A stretch of 64,000 nucleotides of DNA. Origin: Microvelia longipes. Its lineage: Eukaryota > Arthropoda > Insecta > Hemiptera > Veliidae. The notes under the pieces are model-generated. The model saw nothing but the letters and a program-made list of their open reading frames with translations, did not search any database and was not told the DNA's origin. The translations under genes and the position numbers were made by a program. The stretch is taken from NCBI GenBank assembly GCA_018340805.1, contig JACMZG010000004.1, forward strand, positions 1-64,000. The letters run 5' to 3'. Below, piece by piece: positions 1 to 12,500 of this stretch; position 1 is the stretch's first letter; each line of letters begins with the position of its first letter.

Positions 1-1430
1 AAATAGAACGACCATCGGTGGCTTAAAAAAATGGGCCAATATTCATAGATAATACTTCGATTATCCAGGATTTTAATATAGAATCAGGCTTCTTATCACT
101 ACAGACTTGGATTGTCCGATTTAACCCAGAAATATAAAACCTAAACGGATGATTTAACAAACATTTTACAAAAAACGTGAATTTATTGAGTTATTAATAT
201 TTTAGTGCGTAAATAAATTTGATAAATAGATATAAAACACATTACAGTGAAAAAATCGGCTTCTTCTCAGGTAATTTAAATACGTTACAACTAATTTAAC
301 ATTTTTAATGTGCCAATTAAATGCGTAATTTTGTGTGTGTTTGTGCAAACTAAAATTATTAAAAGTAACATCAATTAACAATAAATAAAAATAAAAAACA
401 TATATTTGATCTTCATCTTCTTATCACTCAATTTAAATACTTCGCTGAAACCATTAAAACGCATTTTTCAATAAATAGTGATTCTCTGAGTTCATACGCC
501 CTAACAACATTAGTTAATAAAGCACTTTGATAAAAAATTAAAGAAATTAATCTCACAAATAAGAAAAACCAGAAAATTCCCCATTTAGGGACTTTAAACA
601 ACGATCACCCTTTCATTATCAATTTCTTGCAGGACGGGGTTTTGCGCTGCTTTACGGACTTGTGAATCAGCGAATAGGGTTTTAGCATGGGAGCCGATAA
701 AAATTCTTCTTTTATTTATTTATTGTTTGTTTAATTGTGATAAATGTGATAAAAATTTTAGGAAACGACCAAAGGTGCTAAAAAAATTGCAAATATTCAT
801 TAGGATAAATATTTCGATAATTCCGGATTTTAAATATAGAATCAGGCTCATATCACTACAGACTTTGATTTGTCCAATTTAACCCAGAAATAATTAAAAC
901 CTAACGGAAAATTTAAACAAACAGTTTACAAAAAGTGAATTTATTGAGTTATTAATTATGTTTAGTGCAAATAAATTGATTAATAAATTTAAAACACATT
1001 ACAGTTGAAAATCGGCTGTTATTCAGTTAATTTAAATACCTGTTACAACTTAATTTAAACAATATTAATGCCAAATTATATGGTTAATTTGTGTGTTTGT
1101 GCCAAACTAAAATTATTAAATGTTAACATATCAATTAACATAAATAAAATTTAAGCACTTTATTATGATCTTTCATCTTCTTTATCACTCCATTTAAATA
1201 CTCGTGACACCCATTAAAACGGATTTTTCAAGGTAATTGGGAGTTCTACTAGTTCATACGCCCTAAATTAGTCGAAATTAAAGTACTTTTGATAAAATAT
1301 TAAAGAATAATCAGTTCACAATTAGAAAACAAAAAATCCCCATAAGGACTTTAACAGCGATTCACCCTTCTCGTTATCAATTTCTTATCAGCGACGGTGC
1401 GCTGCTACGGACTTTGAATCGCGAATTAAT
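1..1430. repeat. Two tandem copies of a ~0.75-kb unidentified repeat
   Basis: Positions 1 to about 690 recur at about 760-1430 in the same order (CGACCATCGG..., ATCAGGCT...TATCACTACAGACT, ATTTATTGAGTTATTAAT, TTTGTGCAAACTAAAATTATT, CCCATTTAGGGACTTTAA, GCGCTGCT..ACGGACTT). A third, partial copy starts at about 2180 (ATGGGAGCCGATAAAAATT..., shared with 687) and is interrupted by a MITE at 2543-2840. The copies differ largely by scattered single-base insertions and deletions. No coding capacity was seen. Confidence 0.8.
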
Positions 1431-1795
1431 GAAGAAGGTCGTAAAGAACAATATAATAACTTTAAACACCTGCGAGTATTTAATTAAACGGTCTTAGATG
1501 CAAAAGGGTGTCGGTATACAAGAATCTACATTTAGTTAACGAGGACTACTTTTAATATAATTTTAAAAAATACGTTAAACTAAAATTTAAAATGCTTTAA
1601 ATATTGTAATGCACGATATTTATATTTATATTTATGAATAATCAATCATTAATTAACAACAGAACATAATAATTCAGCAACCGGAAGTATTGACAACTTT
1701 TTTTTAGAAACTTGTATATTGTTAGGGTGGCAGCATTACTTAAGTGCACCAGCCTTTTGTGTTATCAGTAGTGCTCCTTCTATATATAGTATTAT
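1430..1795 (-). mobile_element. MITE family B, partial copy
   Basis: This is the reverse-orientation partner of the fuller copy at 33190-33731. It shares AATCTACATTTAGTTAACGAGGACTA, GAATAATCAATCATTAATTAA, TTCAGCAACCGGAAGTATTG and the terminal GGTGGCAGCATTACTTAAGTGCACC...GTGCTCCTTCTATATATAGT (given here as separate short segments of the shared sequence). One end is truncated internally. Confidence 0.75.
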
Positions 1796-1796
1796 A

Positions 1797-2097
1797 TATG
1801 CCTAATAGAGGGGGCATAGCCTATCTCAGTACATTGAGAGGCCTGAAACATCTTTTTGAGGCTCTGTGTAACTTCATTGAAACCTTTTTCAAGAGTGAGT
1901 GAAGGTTATTATAAATAAACTGATTTTGGCTTCTCACATATTGTTTGTGTTTTTAAATTGAATTTTTGACGTTCTCCTATGTAAATTACTGTAATTTGGT
2001 ACTGATTATTTGATTGTATTTATAGAAGGTGGTCAGGTTACTTTTTCGATGTTTCACAATTTAACCTATAGGGCTTCTTTAGTAATAATATCTCTAT
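1797..2097 (-). mobile_element. MITE family A copy
   Basis: This is a ~300-bp element of the dispersed family whose ends read CATAGAGATATTACTAGAGG and CTCTAGTATGTATCTCTATG. It carries AGGCCTGAAACAT, GGCTCTGTGTAACTTCATTG and GGTGGTCAGGTTACTTTTTC internally and ends AGTAATAATATCTCTATG. It is in reverse orientation relative to the 39.6-kb copy. Confidence 0.75.
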
Positions 2098-2542
2098 GGG
2101 ATTCCTATTTGCAATTCAATGACAAATACCAATGGCGGGAAAACAAAAGAGTGATCAAATTTTTTTAACATAGGATTACCATGGGAGCCGATAAAAATTA
2201 TTCATTTATTTCTTTATTGTTACTTAATTTGTGATAATTGAGTTAAAAATTAATAGAACAACCATCGGGGCTGTAAAAATTGTCAATATTTCATAGATAA
2301 ATACTTTTATTATTCCAGGATTTAAATATAAAATCAGGCTCTTATCACTACAGACTTGGATTTGTTTGTTATTTTATAATTGATAACCTGGTTATATTTT
2401 ATTTAAAAAATTTATTAAAATATGATTAAAATATTTGTTTAACATTAAACCAAAAGTAACACTTCATTGCATAAATGAAATAAAACACAAAGGTTGGAAA
2501 ATATCATGTTATCAGTTAATTTAAAAACTTGTTACAACTATA

Positions 2543-2840
2543 TTCGGTGCGCTATATCTTTCTACATGTCAAAAACAGCTGTTTTAATTGAAGCAGCAGG
2601 CATCCAACTTCAGATAGAACAAAATACCTACAGGTACTAGGATAACGTCACAGGACAACCACAGATATGGTTGAAACCGAAACGCACTTGAAATAAACCA
2701 ACTTACCTCCATCTACACATCGCCCCCTTGCAGTTGTAGGGACTTTTTTCTTCCCTTTTACTGTGTTACAAGCGTTGCATTTTCTCCTTTCCAGCTGATT
2801 TTTAGTCACTTGACTATGTAGAAAGATATAGCGCAGCGAG
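2543..2840. mobile_element. ~300-bp MITE with TATA target duplication
   Basis: Inverted ends TCGGTGCGCTATATCTTTCTACAT (left) and ATGTAGAAAGATATAGCGCAGCGA (right) lie between direct TATA copies at 2539-2542 and 2841-2844. The insertion splits a sequence that is continuous in the related repeats upstream (ACAACTA..ATTTAA). A TA or TATA target suggests a Tc1/mariner-like non-autonomous element. Confidence 0.7.
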
Positions 2841-3244
2841 TATAATTTAAAAAATTAATGCTGCAAAAAAATAATTTTGTGAGTTTGTGTAAACTAAAAT
2901 TATTCAAAAGTATTTAATTTTTAATATATTATTTAACAATTTTTTTAATTAACAATAAATAAAATAAAACACTATATTGTGATTTTCACATTCTTATCAG
3001 TTTATTTTACCCTGCAATTTCATCATCGTTCCGTTGATGGTTTAAATTGTAAGCATCAACTCATATAAAAATATATTAATTTCTCAAGCTATATTCTGAT
3101 CTAAGTTCTCTAGCTTCTTCTCATGCCGGCATTCAAAACATTATATACAGCAAGGTTAACAACGAGTGTACATTTCAGATTTTCTGGGGAAGGGGGTTGT
3201 AAGCTTGACAAGGGGTCTGTCAAGTGACATTTATCTGTTACAGG

Positions 3245-3767
3245 CATAGATATATATTACTAGAGGGGCCCTATCGGCTGAATTTTGAAACATCGAGATA
3301 ATAACCTAACCACCTTTGACTATCAATAATCAAATGAGCAGAACAAAATTACAGTGAATTATATAGTAGAACACTGAAAATATAAATCAAAACTCAAACA
3401 ATGTGAAGGAAGCCAGGTTACACAGGTTAGAAGAGGTTACACAGAGCCCCTGAGAGCCCCAATATGATTTTTCAGGACCTTTAATGTATTGAATTTTGAA
3501 ACATCGAGAAGGTAACCTGACCACCTACAACTATCAATATAATCAATTAAACAGAACAAAATGACAGTAACATGTATTAAAGAAAGTTTAAAATACATAT
3601 CAAAACACAGCGGCTTCACTGCGGAAAGCCAAAAACAATTGATTTATTATAACCTTCATTCACTTTTGAAGGAGGTTTCAATAAGATTATACAGAGCCCC
3701 AAAAAGTTGTTTCTGTACTCTTGATGTATTGAGATATTCTATGCCCCTTCTAGTATATATCTCTATG
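3245..3767 (+). mobile_element. MITE family A, two copies head to tail
   Basis: Two overlapping family-A copies occur: 3245 to about 3480 (CATAGATATATATTACTAGAGG...GAATTTTGAAACATCGAG) and about 3486-3767, ending CTAGTATATATCTCTATG. The second contains the AAACAATTGATTTATTATAACC and GAAGGAGGTTTCAATAAG segments shared with the 32.4-, 32.8- and 39.6-kb copies. ORFs here are fortuitous. Confidence 0.7.
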
Positions 3768-4183
3768 GTTACAGGGATCCATGGGGCCCTGATGTTTGCA
3801 TAACCCTGGTTTGTATCAAGATGATAGACAGTTAAGGTGATTCAATTTGATGTAAACAAACCTGTAAGGCCTGTGACGTCATTACAGGACTCGGTATAGA
3901 CTGCTTACATGGAAATGTCTCTGTTTATTCCTACGATCATGTCACCGCTGGACTATAACCTAACATGAAAAAATGGGTTCACTCATAAAAACCCACCTTG
4001 ATGGGACACCTTATTAACTCTATCAGTTTGGGTTTATATGATGTCTTTGACTTTTACTGTCACTTTTAAAATTACTGGGGGTGCTGGTTTTTTTTATCTT
4101 TGGATCCTAGGATTCATTTTTGTCTGTCGGTTAATTTTTTCCAACTGAGTATAACTAGAATTTTTGCATGTCAATGTGGACAG

Positions 4184-4434
4184 TAGTGGTTTTAAAATGA
4201 CAAACAATGTTGTAGACTGGGCTAAGAAAGTCGGTGCAGCTTTGAATTGTGGAATACTGGAAGTTGAAACTAAAGCGGCGGAAGCCATAGCTGAGCTGTG
4301 TAAGGTAGAGAAGCCCCGTGCTGCTGTCTCTAATAGTGATGTCATAGTTCCTCTTATTCGTTTACTGTCTTCTACGAGTGAAAAGGCACAGATACAAGCG
4401 TGCAGAGCTATCGGCAATATATGCTATGAAAACA
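4184..4434 (+). CDS. vimar: vimar exon 1 of those visible (ARM repeats)
   Basis: This encodes the first visible armadillo segment, including AEAIAELCKVEKPRAAV, VPLIRLLSS and RAIGNICYEN. The donor is AACA|GTAAGT, which leaves phase 1 (one base of the next codon). The 5' edge is uncertain: AGs at 4157, 4183 and 4186 are all usable. I place it at 4184 because vertebrate homology fades just upstream of SGFKM. It is not the true first exon; no convincing N-terminal exon was seen in the 4 kb upstream. The minus-strand ORF over the same bases is a shadow. Confidence 0.88.
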
Positions 4435-7400
4435 GTAAGTACCTGGTTTGTGTAGAACCTACCAGTTGGTAGAACCTGGCTAACAGTGTTAAAAAATATT
4501 TGCAGTTCTGACCGATGTCTCAATTGAAATTAAAATATAAGATTGTAAACAAACTTAAAGGTTTCTATTTTATTAAATAAATATATCAAAAGAATCAACA
4601 AGTGAATTCACTCCCCTCGAAAAACTTCTATGATTTTTTTCTAATTAGATTTAAAATATGGCTGCTGAATCGGAATGAAAAGATTGACAGATAAATGTCA
4701 ACAATAGGGCACTTTAGTATAGTCTCTGTCATATTGATAGTAATTAGGTAGAGGTGAGGTCTCTTCTTAGCTAGTAAGCCACTTGTTGCTAAGTCCCTTA
4801 GATAGAAGATAGTCTATCTTATGTGTTCTAGTGCAGGCATTTTGAGTCTGATCCACGAAAGAGCGTACTCTAAGTTTCTATAGCTTTCACTAGAAACAAC
4901 ACTGCCTGACTAACTTTCCTCTTCTTGAACCCATAAGGCAGAATCATAGGTATCATTTATATAAACTACTATTGAGGGTCCTAAATTTTGAGGTAGTTAG
5001 GTATCTTAAGTATGAGTACCCGACATCACACAGGCTCAGAACCACTGGCTTAACAGCCCTTTCGAAGGATAGCTCGTAAAAGGATTTCCATCCCTTATAA
5101 AAGCTCTAGCATGAAGATCCTAGAGGCCACGACCGGGGCTATACATAGTATGAATACAAGACATAAGACCTGAAAATGTTCAGCTAAGTGCAGAACTAGC
5201 AATGTTTCAGCTTTCAACCTGACCTAAACTGCTCAAACAAACTACCTTCTGATATTAAAACAATTGAAAAGTATGATTCCTTTGTCAGAAATATTAAAAA
5301 ATATTTACCAAAATAGTTATTGGACTGTTAAGAATTAAATTCTAGGTTAATTAATGAAGACTTGAGTCCTATAGAAATTTTATTTAAATAAACATTAATT
5401 ACAGACGTTTCGCATGGCGAAGCCAGGCATCCTGTTTTTTCCTTGTATTTCAAATGTATTTGTTTAACTGTGGTATAGTTTTGTGATGTTCTTTTGGTTT
5501 TGGTATGCTTTACTAAATATTTTTGGTGTTGGTTGTTTGTTTTGGTTTTTGTTTACACTGAAGATGCCTGGCTTCGCCATGCGAAACGTCTGTTATTAAT
5601 GTTTATTTAAATAAAATTTCTATAGGACTGAAGTCTTCATTAATTAACCTAGAATTTAAAAAATATTTGATGGAAAAAGCTTATTATTCTATAAATGATT
5701 TTTTTGTCTGATTTTATTATTATTTAGGAATAGAGTTTTATTTTATTTTGTTTTTAACTTACTTGTTGGTAACATTTAAACGTATGATTTATTTATCATT
5801 AATCACTTGATATATTAGTTTTAGTTAATAATTGATTGTATTTGACTTGTTGTATCCTCATAAGAGGGTGTTAATAAATAAATTAATTTGTCATGCCTGC
5901 TGACTCCGCATGAAAAGATTGACAGAGAAATACCAATAATAGGGCGCTTTGGTATAGTATTTATTTATTTGTACATAAACAGACCTAGGTCCTTTTACAA
6001 AATATTTTTTATTTTTTAGAAATAATATTTTTATTTTTTAAAAATAATATTTTTATTTATTAAAAATATCACTATCACTCAGTATAATTGATAGTGGTGA
6101 TAGTAATTAGGGATAGTGAGATCACCTAGCAAATAGGGCACGTTATTAGGCCCTTTTAGCTATCTCCCTTTGATAGAAGATAGTGTTCTACCTTATGAGT
6201 CCTCCTCTTCAACTAAATGTAGATTCTTGTATTCCGCCACCCTTTTGCCATTTAAGACCGGGTTTATTAAATACTCAGCACGTGTTTTAAGTTATTATAT
6301 TTGTTCTTTACAATCTTTCTTCATTAATAGATATTTATGACACGTATTTAAAATAATGTTTTGTTGTCAGGTTGGCAGCATTACTTAAGTGCACCAGTCA
6401 ACCGGCTTTCGTGTTATTAGTGAAATTTACATAGTATTATTCTAAGGGCAGAATAAAGTTATTATTATTATTGCCATGGTTAATAACTGTGAATATTCAG
6501 TAAGAGTATCCAAAATTGTTCCATTTATTTTTTTCTAAACTGAATAATTAGGATTCTTGGGTCAACTCTAATAAAGAATCTTCATCTATTGACAATAAAT
6601 TAATAGTTCCACTCTGATTCATTACATCAATTCCATTTAATTTATAAACATAAATAGTTTAGTTCTATTAGGTTGGCAGAGGCTAGACTCTGAGTCAAAC
6701 ATCTCTGTTATCAGTGGATTACGCTTCCTCTATACTAAGGTTATACGCACAATGGAACTAGTTGATAAATGTAACACTCATAAGGTATATCAGGAGCTGT
6801 ATCAGAGTCCGAGTGGTTATCCTGCAGAGGTTCCTTGTCCAGCTCGTTATCACTATATCACTGTCTGATTCTAAAATACAATCACAACATTGCCTTACAT
6901 AAATAATTATTTGATTTGTTATATGTATTGTATACGGGTCACGACACAAAATGTCATAATAAGTTAAAGTTTTACAACAAATTTATTTGATGTATATGGA
7001 AAAAAATTCAGATTTGTTGTAGAGAGGATTTATCTATCTGTCAGTAAATTTTTAATTAATAAAACAAACGACCCTTCATCAAGTGACTTTGCAAAAAATT
7101 GCAGATAATACAGTAAATAAATAATACAAGCACAACCCATTCTCTTTAATACTTTACTTGTTCATGATTACTTCGTTTGCCAAACACACAAGGTGTTTGG
7201 CAGGGGGTTCAACTCTTGGCAATTGGCGTGTGAACAGGATTGAACACGGGGTTTATCCCTGAAGCTCTACCCTTTTTTATATCAGGGTAGAGTTTAAACC
7301 ATTAGTCAAAAAATATTGGGTGAACATTCGGGTTCAACTTGTTGAGTTTCGTTTTTATCACCTCTGATGTATTATTTATTTATAGAAATTACTGGGTCTA

Positions 7401-9436
7401 GTGACTGATAGCAATTTAACATTGAAGACTCATGTAGATATGTTAAGTAAAAAATCCCAGACTATAACCCTTGTATATCTAATGAAACCTTTTGCTTATC
7501 AAAAACATATAAAATTATCTATGATGCACACTTCAGATCTAGAATGGCCTACGGCTTAATTTTCTGGTTCCATGGTCCAATTTCTAATTCCATATTTATT
7601 TTACAAAAACATTGTCTAAGAACAATAATGATTTAATTTATAAGGACACCTGTAAAGATTTATTTGTAGAAAAATGTATTTAACAATGACTTGTCTTTAT
7701 ATTTTTAGAACAAGTTTTAGAAGAAGTTTAATACTAGGCAAATTAATATAAATAAGTGTTGATCTAACTAGTCATCTTTCTATGAGCACAGTGTTCATTA
7801 TAAAGCTATTCAAATATTTAATGCTCTTCCTGATGACATTAAATTATTATTTACTAATGGAGAGCCAGAAGCTTTTATTGAAAAGTTTGAATCTTTTCTT
7901 TTAGGACGAGCTTATTATGAGCTAACAGGGTTTTAGCCCAATAACTGACACGTATATTTATTTTATTATTTATATGATATATAGAGACTGAACTAGCTTT
8001 AGTTCAACAACAGTTTTTAATAATGCTTTATTTTATTATAATTTCATAAACCACTGTTTACATCTTCAGAAAACTGAAGATGTATAGTTGTAGAACTAAA
8101 GCTAGTTCGGTAAATCTTCGGTATATGGTGCACCCTGTTATCAATACTATATATCGATATATTTTTAGTTACGCGACACGTAAACTAGAACTGAGCACTT
8201 AAAAGATAAGCAGCGTCGTTAAATTATTAATTATAATTAAAACATTAAAAAAAACCATACAACAAATAAATGAAAACGTTAACACCAAAAATATAATAAA
8301 AAACCTGAAAATAACAAACACAAAAATACGTAAAAAATACGCGTAATATAAAATTAGATGGAAAACATAGTTAAAACATTATAAAAACATTTAAAAAAAT
8401 ATGAAAATAGTTATAAACCATTTTACAACAAATAAAAAAAACACAAACAACAAAAAACATTTAAAAAAATAATAAAATATGTTCATAAACATAAACAAAA
8501 GGCATATATCGATTATTCCTACGTCACATCTCTAAACTAAAAATATATCGATATATAGTATTGATAACAGGGTGCACCGTATACCGAAGTTCAGCCGCTA
8601 GTTTAGTCTCTATATATCATTGAAGTATGGAGTTCTACAAAATTTCAATAGCCGTTAAAAAGAAAATTTTATTATTTATATTTTAGTTTTAAGTTTTGAC
8701 TTGTCTTATTCTATAAAAGAGACCTCTGGAACTAATAATAATTCTAATTCAGTATTAATAACTAATCAAAAATTATTAAGCCCCTTAGGGCTTAATACTA
8801 GGGATTTATTAAGCCCCTTAAAAAACCCTGCTGCCCCCAGGTTAAGAACCACTTTTATAGAGAGGAGTAAGGTATACAAAGTTAGTCTCCACCTCTTGCT
8901 GTTATTTCTGTACAGGATATTTACTCCCTTCACTTTAACTTTACTCCCCGTTCAACATATTTCTTACTTTTAATTTCCTTCTATTGATTTATCCTATATT
9001 ATTTGACTTTTAAGCCTCCTCTGATATGATTTTTAGACGAAGGTAGAACAGTGGTATTTCATAACAACGGCCTAAAAGAACTTATGGAGATGCTTTGCAA
9101 GAGCACCACACCTAAAACCAGCCCTTGTCTCCGGCTCAATGGCTCGGGATGTCTACATAACATCGTTATGGGACAGAATCAAATCTACTCCAAGGTATTT
9201 TATCTTTTGTAAATAAATAAATTCTTTATTTCCAACGAATTAAAAAGAATAATAATGGGATGAGTCAAGTAATTACATATTAATTAACGAAACAATAAGT
9301 ATAAAAACAAAGTGGTACAAATAAACTAAAAGGAACTGAAATAAGTGTACAAATTCTGGTGTGGAGGTGGAGGTACGCAAGCCAGGTGAATTTTCTTTGA
9401 AATGCGTGCTTTCTTGCTTATCAATTCATTTTTTGC

Positions 9437-9521
<85 letters not shown>

Positions 9522-9524
9522 ATA

Positions 9525-9566
<42 letters not shown>

Positions 9567-12500
9567 ACAACCTGAGCAGCATCACAACTTTTATTAAATT
9601 TTTCAAAGAAAATGCGCATATTTATATCATAGGCAGAGTATTATTTTTGAAACTCAGTTTGTGCTAATTTTTAACTCATTTTCGTCGAAAAAAAATGTAA
9701 TAATAAGTTGACACTACTGCTATTTTATTTATTTATTAAATATTAGTGCAAACAATTTGTTTTTTTTTTTTTTTTAAACAAGTTCTTTATTGGCAAAAGT
9801 AATACAATATTTATTTTGTGTATACCGGAGCCATATTATATTTATTGATTAGGGTAATTTGTGCCTCTTTATTTTATTTATTTATTTGTTATTTTTGTGG
9901 TATAAATTTTGATTATTTTTTGGGGTGTGAGGGGGTTTGTTTGGGTCAAGGATAATTTTATCTTTTTTGGTTTGGGTATTTTATTTTTTATTATTTGTTT
10001 ATTTTTTTTGGGGGGGGGGATTGTCAAAAGGTATTTTTGGTGGTGTTTTGAATAGGATTATATTGTATAGGTAGTTTGCAGGAGTTTCAAAAAGGTTGCC
10101 TATGCAGTCTGTGGACTGACTTTTAATGATTCAACCTGGCATTCGCCTGTAAAATTGAGGGAAACCACAGAAAAACCTCAATCAGGTTGATCGGACACGC
10201 GGGTCCTGGGTGTAAAGGTTATGTTATTATTTTTTTTACGTTTGGAGGTTTAACTGTTAAGGTTTGGTCTCTAGATTTTTTTTTTTTTTTGAGGCTAAGG
10301 GGAATAGTTAATTTTATTTACGAATTTGAGTGTATTTATTATATTTTTTAATTTTGAGAAGAGCAGAGTCTTGATTTTTTTCAGTATTGTCTTGGATATC
10401 TTGAAGTTTGACATCTTGATATAATTTTGTCCGTTCTGTCTTGTATTTTGTGCAGTCTAGTAGGATGTGTTCTACTGTTTCGTCTATTGTCGGGCAGGAG
10501 TGGCATGCTGGGGAGTCGCTTAACCCAATCTTGTAGTGATATTGAATGCATCTGGCATGTTGACTTCTTAATCTGTTTATGCAGACAATATCTTTTCTTG
10601 ACAGTCTCGATTTCCAGAACCAAGGTTTAGCGGGAACTATCTTGATGATTTCTTTAAAAGTTTTCCCCTTTTCTGGTTCTTCGTTGAGTTTGGTGTTCCA
10701 GTCTTCTAGCATTTTCTTTTTTGATACTGATATAAGATCACTTGCAGGTATTTTATAGCTCGATGATCTTGTTGGATTTTTTGCAAGGTGATCAGCTTTT
10801 TCATTTCCTGGACTCCAGAGTGTGATTTTTACCCATATATAAGTCTATTTGTTTGTACTGTTTGGTCAGTTCGTTTTTTCTTGTAGGATATGCATATATA
10901 TGTGATCTATTTTGGAAGTGAGTGAAATGTTGGATAGTTTGTAAGTATTCCTTGGTTGTCGCAAGCAATAGTGTATTTGTTTTGAGTATTTTGTAATGTT
11001 TTTATATATGTAAGAGATTGTAAGATTCCTAAGCTTTCTAATGTAAATATGTTAGTGTACTGTGGGCATGAAAAACTTTGTCCAATTTTTAGTTGTAAGT
11101 CATAATATGAGTAACCAGTTTTGTCTTGTTGTTTTGATCCGTCGGTAAATATTAAGTAGGTGGTTGTGGATGTATGTTGTATAGTTGTTCATGGAAAGTT
11201 ATGTTGTTGTACGGATAAGTTAGTTTGGTATGTTTATTGTTATTGTTTGGTAGATATTGTCAAAAGAAATTTTGATAGATTGGGAGTAATTTATGTTGTA
11301 TATACTTTGGTTGAGATGAGGTTGTAATAGTTTGTAGCTATTTATATGTAATGGAGGTGTTTATGTCGCCAGTATCGATGATTATTATTTATTTTGTTGT
11401 TTAAATTGACAATAGTTGTTAGTAAAGGAGATTGTTGAGAATATAATTTGATGAAGTGTTTTCAGTCAGATATTGTCTTCGTATGTTTAAGTGGTGGTTC
11501 TGAGCATTCAGTATGTATTATTGTTATTGGTGTGGATTTAAGATATCCCATACATAATCTTTAAGCTCTGTATTTAAACGGTCTAGTTTTGTAGGCAAGT
11601 ATTGTTTGGCATTACCGTAAATGGGGAGGCAAAGTCTATGCATGCCCGTATTGTTGCCCTATAAAATGTAATAAGAGTTTTTGGGTCACATCCCCATGCT
11701 TTATTGCTGACCATTTCATGATGTTAATGTATTTTTCACATTTTGAGACTACTGTATTTATATGGTCTTTCCATGTCAGTTTTTGGTCAAGGTAGAGTCC
11801 TAGAAATCTAACAGTTCTTTTTTTTATTCTTATGTTGTCAAAAAGAATCTCGTCATCAAGAAGGATATTGTTACGTCTTGTAAAGATGCAACATTCAGAT
11901 TTGTCTTGGGATAGTTCTAACCCAGTAAGTTTTGTCCATTCTTGTATTTGTTTTAGGGTGTGTTAGGTCGGTTATCATGTATTTATTTTTGCTGTTTATA
12001 GTATATATAAGTATGTCGTCAGCAAATTGAAGAATTTTTACAGGAGGGGTTATAATTTGTTCTAAGTCAAAGGTATGTATTAAGTATAAAAGTGGGCTTA
12101 AGATGGCCCCTTGAGGACACCTCGTCTTGTGAGTCTACGTCCGACTATATTGACCGTTAATTCGAAAAAGAAGGATTCGGTCAGTTATTAATTTAATGAT
12201 AAAGTTTGCAGTTTGTTTTGGTATGTCTAGTCGTAAAAGTTTGTGGTAAAGTATAGTTAAATCTACGTTGTCATAAGCTCCGGTGATGTCTAATAAGAGA
12301 GATAATACTGATTTTTTTTGAGTAAATGCACTATGTATGTCATTTGTTAGTTGTGTTGACTTTCTAGGGTTGATTTATTTCTTCTGAAGCCCTTTTGTGA
12401 AAAAGGCAGTTTGTTTTGGATTCCAACCACCATTCTAATCTATTTTTAGTAGTAATCTTTCAAATGTCTTCAGCATGCAAGATGATAAAGATATTGATCT

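Noticed and set aside
4094..4417. 107-codon minus-strand ORF
   Set aside because: Exact antisense shadow of vimar exon 1.
7205..7280. tRNA-like stretch with GTGTTCAATCC on the minus strand
   Set aside because: Only a B-box-like motif; no cloverleaf could be drawn and no second copy was seen.
9361..9606. ORFs of alternating Ile/Tyr on both strands (also at 43439-43663 and 46328-46549)
   Set aside because: Translations of (TA)n microsatellites.
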